This document shows positions 25,986 to 35,626 of a DNA stretch of 64,000 nt, piece by piece (within the stretch, counting starts at the first letter, position 1; every line of letters starts with the position of its first letter). The notes under the pieces are model-generated. The model searched no databases, had not been told where the DNA came from, and worked only from the letters and a program-made list of their open reading frames with translations. Position numbers and translations under genes: made by a program. This stretch comes from Halomonas sp. JB37 (GTDB lineage Bacteria; Pseudomonadota; Gammaproteobacteria; Pseudomonadales; Halomonadaceae): the NCBI RefSeq assembly GCF_002332255.1, contig NZ_NRGW01000001.1:186001-250000 (forward strand), given 5' to 3'.

Positions 25986-27749
25986 TTAGTCGTTCAATAT
26001 GAGTGTTTGGAAAGCTTTATAGGCCGCCACTACCGTTGCCATTTGGGCGGTATGCGCTTGCACAAATGCATCGCCGGTTACGGTCTCGTCAGGATATTCG
26101 GTAATCAGCATTAATGGTGTTAGCTGATCAGCATCTTCCGACATGAGGTAAGGAAAGCCATTCAGCACCGGAAACGTGAGCGCGCCCGCATGGGTTTCAA
26201 ACAACGCGATTTGCGTGGCATTAAGCTCGACAAGCCCCGGCACTTGCGCAAGCGCCTGAGTAACGGCTTCGACTAATTGCATCGCCGCCATTTCCCACCC
26301 TGGCTGGTGGCGAAGAATCAAAAAAAATCCCTTAGGAATCGTCCACATTTCAAAGCCACGCGGCACGTAGCCCGTTAATGGTCGCGTCCATTCATGAGCC
26401 GGATAGCCATGCAGATTAACATGCAGCCCGGCACCGCTGGCCGCAAAAGCCTGTTCGCGAATAGCGTGTTCGAAAGGTTGGCCTAGCGGCTGACTCTGCA
26501 GATCATTACCAAAAGCGGTATAGCGCGCGGCATGATGCATATGACGCGGCTGCGTGGCGATGAGCCGATTCTGCAGTGCGTAGCCGTCGGGATTCTCTAA
26601 AGGAGAAATAACAAAGTGTGCCTGCGGTTGCGCGCCAAGCTGCTCAGCCGCACGCAGTGCCCCGACAACACCCGATGTTTCATTGGCGTGCTGCCCAGCA
26701 CTGATCATCACAGCACGGTCACTGCCGACGACATAGCGCGCTTCTACCGCTCTGCCCGCACGGGTGGTGGCATACAGCGCTTGGCCGCTCAGAGTGGCCA
26801 ACGTCTGCTTGACCTGCTCAGCGCCAATAGCCTGCGAAGCAGTATCTAGCGCCACGGCGGCACGTGGCGACGGCGATGAGTCCAAGGGCCGTAGGCTCAT
26901 TCGCAAGTAGGCAGTTTCACCTTGGGTCGACACTTCCGGCACAATCTGGCCCGGTTGAATCGAACGATCTCCCAATGCTAAGCCCGCTTGACGCTGAAAA
27001 TACTCCAGAGTAGAAAAATACAGCTCTTCGTGGAGCGCTTCGCTGAGGCTAATATGCTCATCGTCCCACGCCAAGCGGCGGTCGCTGCTGGGCAAATGCA
27101 CCGTGAAATTGAGCTCCTCAAAATACGGCGATGCGCTCTGCCACTGCGCTGACGCTAGCGTCGACATCGCCGCCTGATAGAGCGCTTCGTAGTCTGTCTC
27201 AATCACCGACTCACTCATTTCGCCCTGAGGCGAGGTTAGCCGCAGCCAACCGCAGGGTGAATACTGGTCTTCGCCAACATGATCTTGGTGATATCGATTG
27301 GGCGCGGCGACACGATACGTTTCCTGACGACCTGAGCTGCGTTCCACCTTAACGCTGTAGTGGGTCGCCGATGTCTCAACACCCTCCCAGCGTAACGTAA
27401 CGTCTTTTGGAAGCAGTGCGGCCAGCGGATAGGCTTCAAGAAGGAATCGACGCGGCGAGTGTTCCAACACCGGATACTCAATCACCAGTGATGTCAGTGA
27501 TACCCAACTAAGCTCTTCCAAAAAGAAATGCACTAGCGGCTTGTAGGCACTACGAAGACAAGCGCTGACCCCGGCCGCTTTGAAAGCAGCCTGCGTTCGT
27601 TGGCGCTCGGCTTCATCATCAAACACCCAGGCCTCAAGCAAATAGCCTTGATAGGCCGGCGTGGCGTATGTTTCCAGCAAGGCACGCGTGGTACGGGGAA
27701 AAGTGCGCTCAAGCAGCGTCGTTACCTGGGTGCTATTGGGCCTATTCAT
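25986..27749 (-). CDS. M14-family zinc carboxypeptidase-like protein
   Basis: A 587-residue protein. The C-terminal half is an M14 metallopeptidase: GQHANET gives the HxxE zinc ligands, ENPDGY follows, HVNLHGY supplies the third ligand, and the ITEYPDE glutamate is in the position of the catalytic base. The N-terminal half (about 1-300) is unrecognised. No signal peptide, so it is likely cytoplasmic. It is the last gene of a peptide-importer operon, overlapping the permease gene by ATGA. The likely job is to trim the imported peptides or N-acyl amino acids. The substrate is unknown. Confidence 0.8.
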   Translation of the reverse strand: MNRPNSTQVTTLLERTFPRTTRALLETYATPAYQGYLLEAWVFDDEAERQRTQAAFKAAGVSACLRSAYKPLVHFFLEELSWVSLTSLVIEYPVLEHSPRRFLLEAYPLAALLPKDVTLRWEGVETSATHYSVKVERSSGRQETYRVAAPNRYHQDHVGEDQYSPCGWLRLTSPQGEMSESVIETDYEALYQAAMSTLASAQWQSASPYFEELNFTVHLPSSDRRLAWDDEHISLSEALHEELYFSTLEYFQRQAGLALGDRSIQPGQIVPEVSTQGETAYLRMSLRPLDSSPSPRAAVALDTASQAIGAEQVKQTLATLSGQALYATTRAGRAVEARYVVGSDRAVMISAGQHANETSGVVGALRAAEQLGAQPQAHFVISPLENPDGYALQNRLIATQPRHMHHAARYTAFGNDLQSQPLGQPFEHAIREQAFAASGAGLHVNLHGYPAHEWTRPLTGYVPRGFEMWTIPKGFFLILRHQPGWEMAAMQLVEAVTQALAQVPGLVELNATQIALFETHAGALTFPVLNGFPYLMSEDADQLTPLMLITEYPDETVTGDAFVQAHTAQMATVVAAYKAFQTLILND

Positions 27750-28600
27750 AAAGAGGTACGTCCAGTGGGATCAAGCGCATCGCGCAGCCAGTCGCCGAGC
27801 AAGTTAAGTCCTAGCACGGTTAACAAAATAGCTAGGCCAGGAAACACGCTAACCCACCACGCCGTTTGCAGATAAGTGCGCCCTTCCGCCAACATGCCGC
27901 CCCAGCTAGGAATGACGGGGTCCACGCCTAGCCCTAAAAAGGTCAGGCTGCTTTCCAACAAAATGTTATTCGCCACGTTAAGGGTCATCAGCACGATGAC
28001 GGGGCCAATCAAATTGGGCAGCAGATGCTGGAAGAGAATACGGATATCTTTTACCCCGATCGCTTTGGCCGCCAGGATAAACTCGCGATCTCGTAGCGAA
28101 AGTACCGACCCCCGAACTAGGCGCGCGTACTGCACCCACTGGGAAATAATCAGCAAGATGATCATGTTGGTCAGGCCACCACCAATCACCGCAATAAAGG
28201 TAATCGCCAATAGAATGAAAGGCAGGGCGAGCTGTACATCGGCAAAGCGCATGACAATCATGTCGACAAATCCGCCGTAGTAGCCGGATATTAAGCCCAT
28301 AACAATGCCAATAGCCACCGCGCCGAGGGCAGAGTACACCCCGACTTTCAGCGAAATTTCTCCGCCGATAATGACCCGAGCCAGCACATCCCGGCCTAGC
28401 GGGTCCGTGCCAAAGGGAAAGCCTGCTTCTGTTAACGGCGGCGTTAAGCGATAGGCTAAATTTAACTCCGAGCCGCCGCCCGGAAACAGCCAGCCGGAGA
28501 AAATGACCGCCAGGCCAATACCACCAAATAGCAGCACACCGAGAATGAACTCTAGGTTTTTAAAACGTCTTAATTTATCGGTTTTGATAGCAGCCATCAT
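27746..28600 (-). CDS. ABC transporter permease, DppC/OppC type
   Basis: A 284-residue inner-membrane permease with an N-terminal helix, the OppC-like GTDPLGRDVLARVI segment, and the EAA loop around EFILAAKAIGVKDIRILFQHLLPN. It pairs with the DppB-type permease encoded two bases upstream to form the channel of a dipeptide/oligopeptide importer. AAGGAAT precedes the ATG. Confidence 0.92.
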   Translation of the reverse strand: MMAAIKTDKLRRFKNLEFILGVLLFGGIGLAVIFSGWLFPGGGSELNLAYRLTPPLTEAGFPFGTDPLGRDVLARVIIGGEISLKVGVYSALGAVAIGIVMGLISGYYGGFVDMIVMRFADVQLALPFILLAITFIAVIGGGLTNMIILLIISQWVQYARLVRGSVLSLRDREFILAAKAIGVKDIRILFQHLLPNLIGPVIVLMTLNVANNILLESSLTFLGLGVDPVIPSWGGMLAEGRTYLQTAWWVSVFPGLAILLTVLGLNLLGDWLRDALDPTGRTSL

Positions 28601-28602
28601 GG

Positions 28603-29526
28603 TTATTCCTTACGTACCCTAGGGTCGACCAAGCCATAAGCGATATCAACGATCAGATTGATAGAGATGATCATTAACGAGAGCACCGTAATGACGCCCT
28701 GTAAGACAGGATAATCACGCGACGACACCGCTTCGAATGCTAGCGTGCCAAGCCCCGGCCAGTTAAAGACTCGCTCGACCACGACAATACCGCCCAGCAG
28801 CCCGCCAAACTGCAAACCGAAATAAGTAATCAACGGGATAGAGCAGTTGCGTAGCGCATGCTTGTAGAGCACCACGTTATTAGAAAGCCCTTTGGCACGC
28901 GCCACCATAATGTATTGTGAGCGCAGCGTATCCAGCATGGTCGTTCGCACTAGGCGTACGTTAGTAGCGGTCAGAATGATCGCCATTGTGGCAGCGGGCA
29001 TAATAAAGCTAGCGATTCCCTCCATACCGCTGGGCGGCAATAGATTGAAGGTAATCGAGAAGAGCAGCACAAGCATGATAGCTAGCCAAAAGTTAGGAAA
29101 AGAGAGCCCTATCAGGGAAAAAATCCTAATCATTTGATCCGGCCACTTGCCTCGCGATACGGCCGCTTTAATGCCTAACGGAATAGAGATCACAATAGAC
29201 AACAGCAGTGAAACGAAGGCTAACGCGAGGGTCGCAGGTAAAGCACGCCCAATGAGGTCACTTACCGGGGTGCCACCCATAAAGCTGCGGCCAAAATCGC
29301 CCACTAATAAGCCGCGCAAGAACTCCAGATACTGCGCCAGAAATGATTGATTCAAGCCTAATGCTTCACGAATTTTTACCAGATCTGCCTCGGTAATACT
29401 GCCCGCGCCCTGCGCTAGCATCACCGCCGGATCGCCGGTAAGCCGAATCGCAAAAGACACGATTAGCGTAACGGCAATCACCACGAAAATAGCCTGCAGT
29501 ATTCGATATAAAAGAAACTTTGCCAC
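28603..29526 (-). CDS. ABC transporter permease, DppB/OppB type
   Basis: A 307-residue permease with the DppB N-terminal pattern (helix, then FAIRLTGDPAVMLAQG and FLRGLLVGDFGRSF). Five further helices follow, and the EAA loop lies near YIMVARAKGLSNNVVLYKHALRN. It forms the peptide channel with the next gene's product. It is separated from the binding-protein gene by 97 bases containing a strong hairpin. Confidence 0.92.
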   Translation of the reverse strand: MAKFLLYRILQAIFVVIAVTLIVSFAIRLTGDPAVMLAQGAGSITEADLVKIREALGLNQSFLAQYLEFLRGLLVGDFGRSFMGGTPVSDLIGRALPATLALAFVSLLLSIVISIPLGIKAAVSRGKWPDQMIRIFSLIGLSFPNFWLAIMLVLLFSITFNLLPPSGMEGIASFIMPAATMAIILTATNVRLVRTTMLDTLRSQYIMVARAKGLSNNVVLYKHALRNCSIPLITYFGLQFGGLLGGIVVVERVFNWPGLGTLAFEAVSSRDYPVLQGVITVLSLMIISINLIVDIAYGLVDPRVRKE

Positions 29527-29584
29527 TATGACCTCTTTGCTCTTAAGCGCGTATCGCCGTTAGATGAAGTGCCTGCTGTCACGC

Positions 29585-29612
29585 ACCTGGCCGCTCTTTC
29601 AAGCGGCCAGGT
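29585..29612 (-). other. intercistronic hairpin after the peptide-binding-protein gene
   Basis: ACCTGGCCGCT and AGCGGCCAGGT form a perfect 11-bp stem with a 6-base loop; the flanks pair further with one bulge. No T-run follows. Such hairpins commonly let the binding protein be made in excess over the permeases, by partial termination or 3'-end protection. Confidence 0.65.
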
Positions 29613-29623
29613 TGCGTCACCTT

Positions 29624-31168
29624 TCAGTCAGCGACGTCGACATCGGTCAAGCGCATACGGTTATCCGGAGCAGGCTCAAAGTTCTCGACGCGATCGTTCA
29701 CACCGTACAAGGCATTAATACTGTAAAGGGGCATTTCCAGCGCGCGATCCTGGGTATAGCGTGCGATCGCCTGAAGCAGCTCTTCACGCTCATCCTTGTC
29801 TGAAATACTGCGCTGTGCTTCTAGCATTTCATCTAATTCAGGGTCGCTGTCGTAAGGGTTCCAACGCTCACCGCTGTGGTACATCAGGTAGGCCGTATTA
29901 TCGAAATCGAACGTCCAACCACCCCACTTTTGCTGGAACATCTCGCCCGTACGCCCTGCGGGAATAATGTCGTTCAGCAGCACATTGGTTTCATAAGGCT
30001 GGATTGAGGCGGTGACGCCTACGGCCTGCAGATAGGAAGCGACGACTTGAGCCACCTCGCCAAAGGTCGCATCGTTACCTCGCACATCAATCTGCACGGT
30101 AGCGCCAGGCTCGATGCCGGCATCCTCTAACAGCTGGCGAGCCTGCTGTGGATCATAGGGCAGCGGTTCCATGTCAGGGTCATGACCAAACGACTGAGCG
30201 CCCTGGAAGCTGGCAATCATCTCGCCTTCACCCGCTAAAATTGCGTCAATAATAGCCTGGCGGTCGACGGCCATGATTAACGCTTTACGCACGCGCTCAT
30301 CGGCAGTAATGCCTGACTGGGTGTTAAAGCGAATAGCTTCCACGGTCGGTGAAGGTACGCTGACAATGCTCACACCGTCGTGATTTTGGATCGTATCAAT
30401 CATACCGATAGGAATAGTCGGTGGGATGACGATATCAACACGCCCTGCCTGCAGCTCAGCTACCGCGGTGGAGGGTTCAGAAATAAAGCGATAGGTCACG
30501 TTTTCCAGCTTCGGCGCCCCGTCCCAATGGTCGGCAAAAGCTTCCAGCTGGATATCCTCACGAGGATTGTACGCCGTTACCTTGAAGGGACCCGTACCAA
30601 CGGGATGAGTATTGAAATACTCGTCGCCATGTTCTTCCAGGTAAGCCGGAGGTACGATCATTGCACCGTAACCAGCAAGCTTGGTCAATAACACCGGATC
30701 CAGCTCATTGAGATGGAAGTCAACGGTGTAATCATCAATGACTTCTACACTTTCAATCGCCGTGTAATTAGAACGCTGCGGCCCTCGCGAACCTTCCTCG
30801 CCCAGTAAACGATCAAAGGTGAACTTTACCGCCTGCGCATTGAAGGGTTCACCGTTATGGAAGGTGACGCCTTCGCGCAGCGTGAAACGAATACGGGTGC
30901 CGTCATCCAGCTCTTCCCACTCGGTAGCCAGGCCGGGTACCAGCTCCAAATCAGGCCCGCGATACGTTAAGCCATCGAAAATATTGGTAGCAACCGATGC
31001 CCAATTGACTAGAAAAGTATCGATAGGATCCCAGGTACCAGGGTCTTGGGGTGATGCGATAGTTAACGAGCCCGCTTGTGCCGACGCTGAGAAGGCAACG
31101 CTTAATGCCAGGCTCGCGATCACGCTATTGAGCACCGTTTTAGTTTTTAGCATGTTAGGTTTTTGCAT
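29624..31168 (-). CDS. peptide ABC transporter periplasmic binding protein (DppA/SBP_bac_5 family)
   Basis: A 514-residue solute-binding protein. Residues up to about 31 form a signal peptide ending SASAQA-GS. The mature protein shows the SBP_bac_5 pattern: LVPGLATEWEELDDG, FTLREGVTFHNGEPFNA, VGTGPFKV, and DERVRKALIMAVDRQ. It delivers di- or oligopeptides, or related cationic compounds, to the permease pair. I start it at the ATG at 31168, eight bases after AGGAG; a GTG three codons earlier lies inside that ribosome-binding site. Ligand specificity is not deducible by eye. Confidence 0.9.
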   Translation of the reverse strand: MQKPNMLKTKTVLNSVIASLALSVAFSASAQAGSLTIASPQDPGTWDPIDTFLVNWASVATNIFDGLTYRGPDLELVPGLATEWEELDDGTRIRFTLREGVTFHNGEPFNAQAVKFTFDRLLGEEGSRGPQRSNYTAIESVEVIDDYTVDFHLNELDPVLLTKLAGYGAMIVPPAYLEEHGDEYFNTHPVGTGPFKVTAYNPREDIQLEAFADHWDGAPKLENVTYRFISEPSTAVAELQAGRVDIVIPPTIPIGMIDTIQNHDGVSIVSVPSPTVEAIRFNTQSGITADERVRKALIMAVDRQAIIDAILAGEGEMIASFQGAQSFGHDPDMEPLPYDPQQARQLLEDAGIEPGATVQIDVRGNDATFGEVAQVVASYLQAVGVTASIQPYETNVLLNDIIPAGRTGEMFQQKWGGWTFDFDNTAYLMYHSGERWNPYDSDPELDEMLEAQRSISDKDEREELLQAIARYTQDRALEMPLYSINALYGVNDRVENFEPAPDNRMRLTDVDVAD

Positions 31169-31196
31169 GAAATTCACTCCTGTTTTTTGTCACTAA

Positions 31197-31221
31197 CCTT
31201 GCTAGAAAATGACGAGCAAGG
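31197..31221. other. hairpin between ATPase and binding-protein genes
   Basis: CCTTGCT and AGCAAGG enclose an 11-base loop. A T-run follows only on the plus strand, so for the operon it is a pause or processing site rather than a standard terminator. Confidence 0.35.
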
Positions 31222-31267
31222 TGCTTTTTTTAGAGCACTATCTGCCGGGCGGTTGCTCAACAGGCAA

Positions 31268-33124
31268 CTAAGATGCCAAACGCGCGTCAGTGTCGGTTTC
31301 CTGAGCAACAAAATGACCGGTGCTCACCTGCACTAACGGCACATGCTCAGGCTCATCACCGATCTTGCGAATGGGGCTGAGAATATCGCCTTGTAGCAAC
31401 ACTCGCTCTCGCCGATGGCCAGGGTCCGCCACTGGCACGGCGTTCAAGAGTTTGCGGGTGTAAGAGTGCTGAGGTGTATCGAATACCGCTTGACGCTCAC
31501 CCAGCTCGACGACTTGGCCTAGGTGCAGTACTGCAACGCGATGGCTCATTTTTTCCACCACCGCCATGTCATGGCTAATGAATAGATAAGCCAAGCCTTC
31601 GTCTTGCTGCAACTCCATGAGCAGATGAATAATCTGCGCCTGAATTGACACATCTAGTGCAGACAGCGCTTCGTCCGCAATGATCAGCTTAGGCTTGGAT
31701 GCCAAAGCGCGCGCGATACAGACTCGCTGCCGCTGGCCGCCTGAGAACTCATGAGGGTAGCGATCAGCCTGCGCTGCGCTTAGCCCAACGCGTTCCAACA
31801 GTTGATCGACCCGCTGGCGTATCGCTTTTGTACCGTGCAGCAAACCATGGGTACGGATCGGCTCAGCAATCGAAAAGCCCACCGTTTTGCGTGGATCTAA
31901 GGAGGCGAACGGGTCTTGGAAGATGTACTGCACCTCCTGGCGTAGGCGCATTTTTTCGGCGCGCGACATATCTGCTACCGCCTGACCGTTAAAGCGTATC
32001 GTGCCGCTGGTACTTTCTTGCAACTGCTGAATAGTGCGTCCGATAGTCGATTTTCCAGAGCCTGACTCACCGACTAGCGCCAGCGTTTCACCAGGAAAAA
32101 TAGTGAAGCTGACATTTTCTACCGCATGCACTCGATGGCTAATGCCGCCAAAGAAACCCTTACGAATATCAAAGCGAGTCACTAGGTTTTCCACCTCTAC
32201 CACCGGAGTGGCATCGGTTTTAGCGGTATCCTGCGTTTTGCTTTCACCCCGCGTAACCGCGGCATTCGCCTTAAATTCAACCAAAGGATCCATTCGTGGC
32301 AGCGCCTCGCCTCGCATACTCCCCAGCGTTGGCACTGCGGCGAGCAAGGCTTGAGTGTAGGGATGCTGTGGATTGGCAAATATCTCCTCCACTGAGGCTT
32401 CCTCGACCTTCTCGCCATGGCGCATGACTACTACTTGGTCGGCCATCTCTGCCACTACGCCCATGTCATGCGTAATAAAGATAACCGCCATCCCCAGCTC
32501 CTGCTGAAGGTCGCGCATGATGGTAAGAATCTGGGCTTGAATCGTCACGTCCAGCGCTGTGGTAGGCTCATCGGCTACCAGCACCTTCGGCCGGCAAGCT
32601 AAAGCCATGGCGATCATTACCCGCTGACGCATACCGCCCGATAGCTGATGAGGGTAGCGCTTCAGCAGTGCTTCTGCATCGGCCAAGCGCACCAACTTAA
32701 GCAATTTGACCGCCTCAGCTTGTGCCGTGGCCTTGGTATGTTTTTCATGCAGGACGAGCACTTCGGTAATTTGGTCACCGATAGTGTAAACCGGGTTCAG
32801 CGACGTCATCGGCTCTTGAAAGATCATGGCAATTTCCTTGCCACGTATCTTGCGCATCGCTTTATCGGAAAGCTGCGCGAGGTCTTGCGTTTGCCCCCCC
32901 TCGGCATCGCGACAAAAATGTATCGAGCCTTGGGTAATCTCAGCGTTCATGTATTCAACTAAACGCATGATGGCAAGTGACGTCACCGACTTTCCTGAAC
33001 CTGACTCACCGACGATAGCGGTTGTCTTGCCAGGATAAACATCAAAACTTAGATTATTAACAACGCAGTTAGAACCAAAATTCACGCTCAAGGAGCGAAC
33101 CGATAGCGCGGGTGTCGTTATCAC
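31268..33124 (-). CDS. fused ABC transporter ATPase (DppD-DppF type, two nucleotide-binding domains)
   Basis: A 618-residue protein with two complete ATPase domains. Domain 1 (about 1-270) has GESGSGKS, LSGGMRQR and VADEPTTALD. Domain 2 (about 308-570) has GESGSGKS, FSGGQRQR and IADEALSALD. Each is followed by the oligopeptide-type tail (HPYTQALLAAVP and HSYTRKLLNAVP). One polypeptide therefore replaces the separate DppD and DppF subunits, as in GsiA-like and other importers. It is the first gene of the minus-strand operon with binding protein, permeases and peptidase. Confidence 0.93.
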   Translation of the reverse strand: MITTPALSVRSLSVNFGSNCVVNNLSFDVYPGKTTAIVGESGSGKSVTSLAIMRLVEYMNAEITQGSIHFCRDAEGGQTQDLAQLSDKAMRKIRGKEIAMIFQEPMTSLNPVYTIGDQITEVLVLHEKHTKATAQAEAVKLLKLVRLADAEALLKRYPHQLSGGMRQRVMIAMALACRPKVLVADEPTTALDVTIQAQILTIMRDLQQELGMAVIFITHDMGVVAEMADQVVVMRHGEKVEEASVEEIFANPQHPYTQALLAAVPTLGSMRGEALPRMDPLVEFKANAAVTRGESKTQDTAKTDATPVVEVENLVTRFDIRKGFFGGISHRVHAVENVSFTIFPGETLALVGESGSGKSTIGRTIQQLQESTSGTIRFNGQAVADMSRAEKMRLRQEVQYIFQDPFASLDPRKTVGFSIAEPIRTHGLLHGTKAIRQRVDQLLERVGLSAAQADRYPHEFSGGQRQRVCIARALASKPKLIIADEALSALDVSIQAQIIHLLMELQQDEGLAYLFISHDMAVVEKMSHRVAVLHLGQVVELGERQAVFDTPQHSYTRKLLNAVPVADPGHRRERVLLQGDILSPIRKIGDEPEHVPLVQVSTGHFVAQETDTDARLAS

Positions 33125-33330
33125 AAGATGCCATGCTCCCTGCTCGTGGGCAGCGCTGTCTTTTGATCAGCGTCAATGTAGGCTGCCCAGAGCGTTCGTA
33201 AACCATTAGTCGTATGTAGTAATTACTTCAAACTACTTATATTGTTAAACTTTTGTCAATCTATAATCGTATAGTACCCGCCTATTTATCCCGCCGTTTA
33301 CACCTGGAAATTTCAGTACACGCACAAAAA

Positions 33331-33351
33331 AAACTCCCATTTCGGGAGTTT
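33331..33351 (-). terminator. intrinsic terminator for the small minus-strand gene
   Basis: AAACTCCC and GGGAGTTT with a five-base loop. On the minus strand the stem is followed by a run of eight T, so it ends transcription from the gene at 33390-33725 before the importer operon begins. Confidence 0.75.
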
Positions 33352-33389
33352 TAAAGCTGCGTGCCTATACGCTTTGCATGCACACGAAA

Positions 33390-33725
33390 TTATCCCACCC
33401 GGTGCTGCTTAAGAACGGTAAGGCTGCGTTCTTCTTCATTCTGGGGCTGGGAAGGTGCTTGGCGGGTGCCGACCAGCACGTACCATTCCGCTTCGGAAAG
33501 ATACGTTTCGCACCAGCGCCCCAGGATAAAGGCGCTCTCTTCGCGGGTGCGCTGGCCACTGCGGTAATCATGGGCCAACAGTAATAAATTCTGCCGGGCA
33601 GTGCGTGCGCGGGCATTACCACCGTGTACTTTTGCCAGCGGGCAGCGTCGATCATACGCTGCGTTGGTCAACGCGTTGAGCCAACGTTCCAATTCATGTG
33701 CCTGAATGCCGCCATACACTGCCAC
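33390..33725 (-). CDS. small protein of unknown function
   Basis: A 111-residue predicted soluble protein, not recognised. It is rich in R, A and E, with an N-terminal helix (IQAHELERWLNALTNAAYDRR) and a possible second helical part around ARTARQNLLLLAHDYRSGQ. GTG start at 33725 with GGGAG seven bases upstream. A clear terminator follows. Own transcription signals and a good ribosome-binding site make it likely to be real. Confidence 0.6.
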   Translation of the reverse strand: MAVYGGIQAHELERWLNALTNAAYDRRCPLAKVHGGNARARTARQNLLLLAHDYRSGQRTREESAFILGRWCETYLSEAEWYVLVGTRQAPSQPQNEEERSLTVLKQHRVG

Positions 33726-33813
33726 GCTTAAGCTCCCTGCCCCGTTTAAAGGGCGTCAGCCTGCCGGATTTACCGGCCGCTGTCACTGGTTAAACTTTGT
33801 CCGTTGTTGAATA

Positions 33814-34851
33814 TTATTGAAGGCCTTGTTCAAAACCTTGTAACACATTGACTACATTGACACCTATTGCATCCACCGCATAGCCCCCTTCCATCAGAAA
33901 CACGCTGGGCAGGCCTGCCTGCGCGAGGCGTTTACCTAACGCGACAAAATCGGCGCTCTCAAAGGTGAAGGCACTAATCGGGTCGCCCTCAAAGATATCG
34001 ACCCCCAATGACACAATTAGGCAATCGCATTCAGCGGCCTTAATCTGCGCCAATGCCGTTTCCAAGGTCGCCATCCAGGTAGCGACGCTGGTGCCTGGGG
34101 GCATGGGATAATTGACGTTATAGCCTTTGCCATTACCTTCGCCTTGCTCATCAGCGTAGCCCAAGTAATAGGGAAAGGTGACCTCGGGATCGCCATGCAG
34201 CGATATAAACAGCACATCGTCACGGCTATAGAAGATCTGCTGGGTGCCGTTGCCGTGGTGAAAATCCACGTCCAGAATTGCAACGCGGCGCTTGCCTGCA
34301 TCCAAAGCTCGCTGGGCAGCAACCGCGGCATTATTGAAAAAGCAGTAGCCGCCGAACTGATCATAAGCGGCGTGGTGGCCGGGCGGTCGGCATAGTCCGA
34401 AGCTTGGCTCACCGGTTTGCAGAGTGTGTTCCACCGCGCCAAGTGCCACATCTTTACTCGCCATGGCGGCTTCAAAGGTGCCTTCAGAAATCGACGTTTC
34501 CGCCGCCAGCGCGTAGTAACCTAGTTGACCACTAATAGAGCGCGGAATGCGGTCACCGCGCATGCTGCGCGCCGGCCAGATGTTGGGAATCGCCTCACCT
34601 TCGTGCCCTGCCGCTCCCCACTCTTTCCAACAGTTAGCTAAAAACGTGACGTAGTGCTCGTCATGTACCGCCAGTACCGGTGCCAGGCCATAATCGTTGG
34701 GCGTACAAATATCGCCAAGGCCAGATTGACGGATTTGTTTAAGCACCAGGTCAAGGCGTTCAGGGCACTCAAATGGTGTGACCAACGCGCCATCATGTAA
34801 CTCGGTACGCGCTTGGCGCAAACGGCTTTTTTCTGAGTAAAACGTCAGCAT
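33814..34851 (-). CDS. histone-deacetylase-family amidohydrolase (acetylpolyamine/acetyl-amide type)
   Basis: A 345-residue arginase/deacetylase-fold enzyme. RPPGHHA carries the catalytic histidine pair, DVDFHHGNGTQ the first zinc ligands, and SLGVDIFEGDPIS the last zinc aspartate. EGGYAVDAIG closes the site. Bacterial members remove acetyl groups from polyamines or other small amides. The loop differences that tell polyamine deacetylases from others are not safe to call by eye. Followed nine bases later by the GIY-YIG gene's end, with which it is not clearly coupled. Confidence 0.88.
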   Translation of the reverse strand: MLTFYSEKSRLRQARTELHDGALVTPFECPERLDLVLKQIRQSGLGDICTPNDYGLAPVLAVHDEHYVTFLANCWKEWGAAGHEGEAIPNIWPARSMRGDRIPRSISGQLGYYALAAETSISEGTFEAAMASKDVALGAVEHTLQTGEPSFGLCRPPGHHAAYDQFGGYCFFNNAAVAAQRALDAGKRRVAILDVDFHHGNGTQQIFYSRDDVLFISLHGDPEVTFPYYLGYADEQGEGNGKGYNVNYPMPPGTSVATWMATLETALAQIKAAECDCLIVSLGVDIFEGDPISAFTFESADFVALGKRLAQAGLPSVFLMEGGYAVDAIGVNVVNVLQGFEQGLQ

Positions 34852-34860
34852 GCAGGTTCC

Positions 34861-35160
34861 TTAATCGGCATCTAATTGATACGGCCACTGTTTGGCCCAG
34901 CGGCGTTTCTGGCTCGCTGTTTGCTGCTTTAACTGGTATTCAGCACGGCTAGCGGCGGCGCGATCTTCAAACGGCTCGGCGCCTAATAGCGCAACGGGAG
35001 GGTTCGCCCGCGTGTAACGCGCCCCTTTACCCAGGCAATGCGCCTGATAACGCTTCGCTAGGTTATTGGTAATCCCGGTATAGGTGCCGCGCTGGCACTC
35101 AAGTAAGTACAGATACCATTGAGTACCGGCTTGCTGAGGCTCAACGATGCCACTATTCAC
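34861..35160 (-). CDS. GIY-YIG domain protein (UPF0213/YhbQ-like)
   Basis: A 99-residue single-domain nuclease-like protein. WYLYLLECQRGTYTGITNNL is the GIY-YIG core, R in AKRYQAH and a later glutamate follow, and the end is basic. YhbQ-type proteins are standalone domains whose biological role is not well settled. The GTG start at 35160 overlaps the SEC-C gene's stop by eight bases. Confidence 0.82.
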   Translation of the reverse strand: MNSGIVEPQQAGTQWYLYLLECQRGTYTGITNNLAKRYQAHCLGKGARYTRANPPVALLGAEPFEDRAAASRAEYQLKQQTASQKRRWAKQWPYQLDAD

Positions 35161-35626
35161 CGCAACACACCTTTAATTTACGCCCGCTACCACATAGGCA
35201 CGGATCATTACGGCGCGGCTTTAAACGCGTTAGCGTGGGCGTGCCATCCACATACCACCAACGCTGTTCTTCATGCGTAAAGCGAGACACTTCATCAAGC
35301 ACATGCCAACGGCCATGCTCTCGCCTTCGTTCACAAAAAAAGGCGCGAAAATGCACGTAACCGACATTCGCAAGCGGCGGCTCGGCGGCCACAATAGTGA
35401 GCCCTTTCCACTCGGTATCGGGGTCAGGTGGCAGGCTGCTTGGTCGCGTTGATGTGTGCCATGTCGCGAGTAAATAGTCGTTAAGACCTAGCGCAAAGGC
35501 GGCATAGCGAGAACGCATCAGTGCCTCAGGCGTAGGCGCCACCTCACCGTGATGATAGCGACCACAGCAGTTATCCAGCGTTAAATCGTTACCGCAGGGG
35601 CACGTTTTAGGGGTCGTTAAGGTCAT
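35153..35626 (-). CDS. YchJ-family protein with two SEC-C motifs
   Basis: A 157-residue protein. An N-terminal SEC-C-like zinc site (CPCGNDLTLDNCC) and a C-terminal SEC-C motif (NDPCLCGSGRKLKVCC) flank a middle domain with ALMRSRYAAFALG and FRAFF, as in E. coli YchJ (about 150 residues). Its function is unproven; the SEC-C motif is also the SecB/ribosome-binding end of SecA. I choose the ATG at 35626. The frame extends 40 codons further up, but that part is not protein-like. Confidence 0.85.
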   Translation of the reverse strand: MTLTTPKTCPCGNDLTLDNCCGRYHHGEVAPTPEALMRSRYAAFALGLNDYLLATWHTSTRPSSLPPDPDTEWKGLTIVAAEPPLANVGYVHFRAFFCERRREHGRWHVLDEVSRFTHEEQRWWYVDGTPTLTRLKPRRNDPCLCGSGRKLKVCCGE

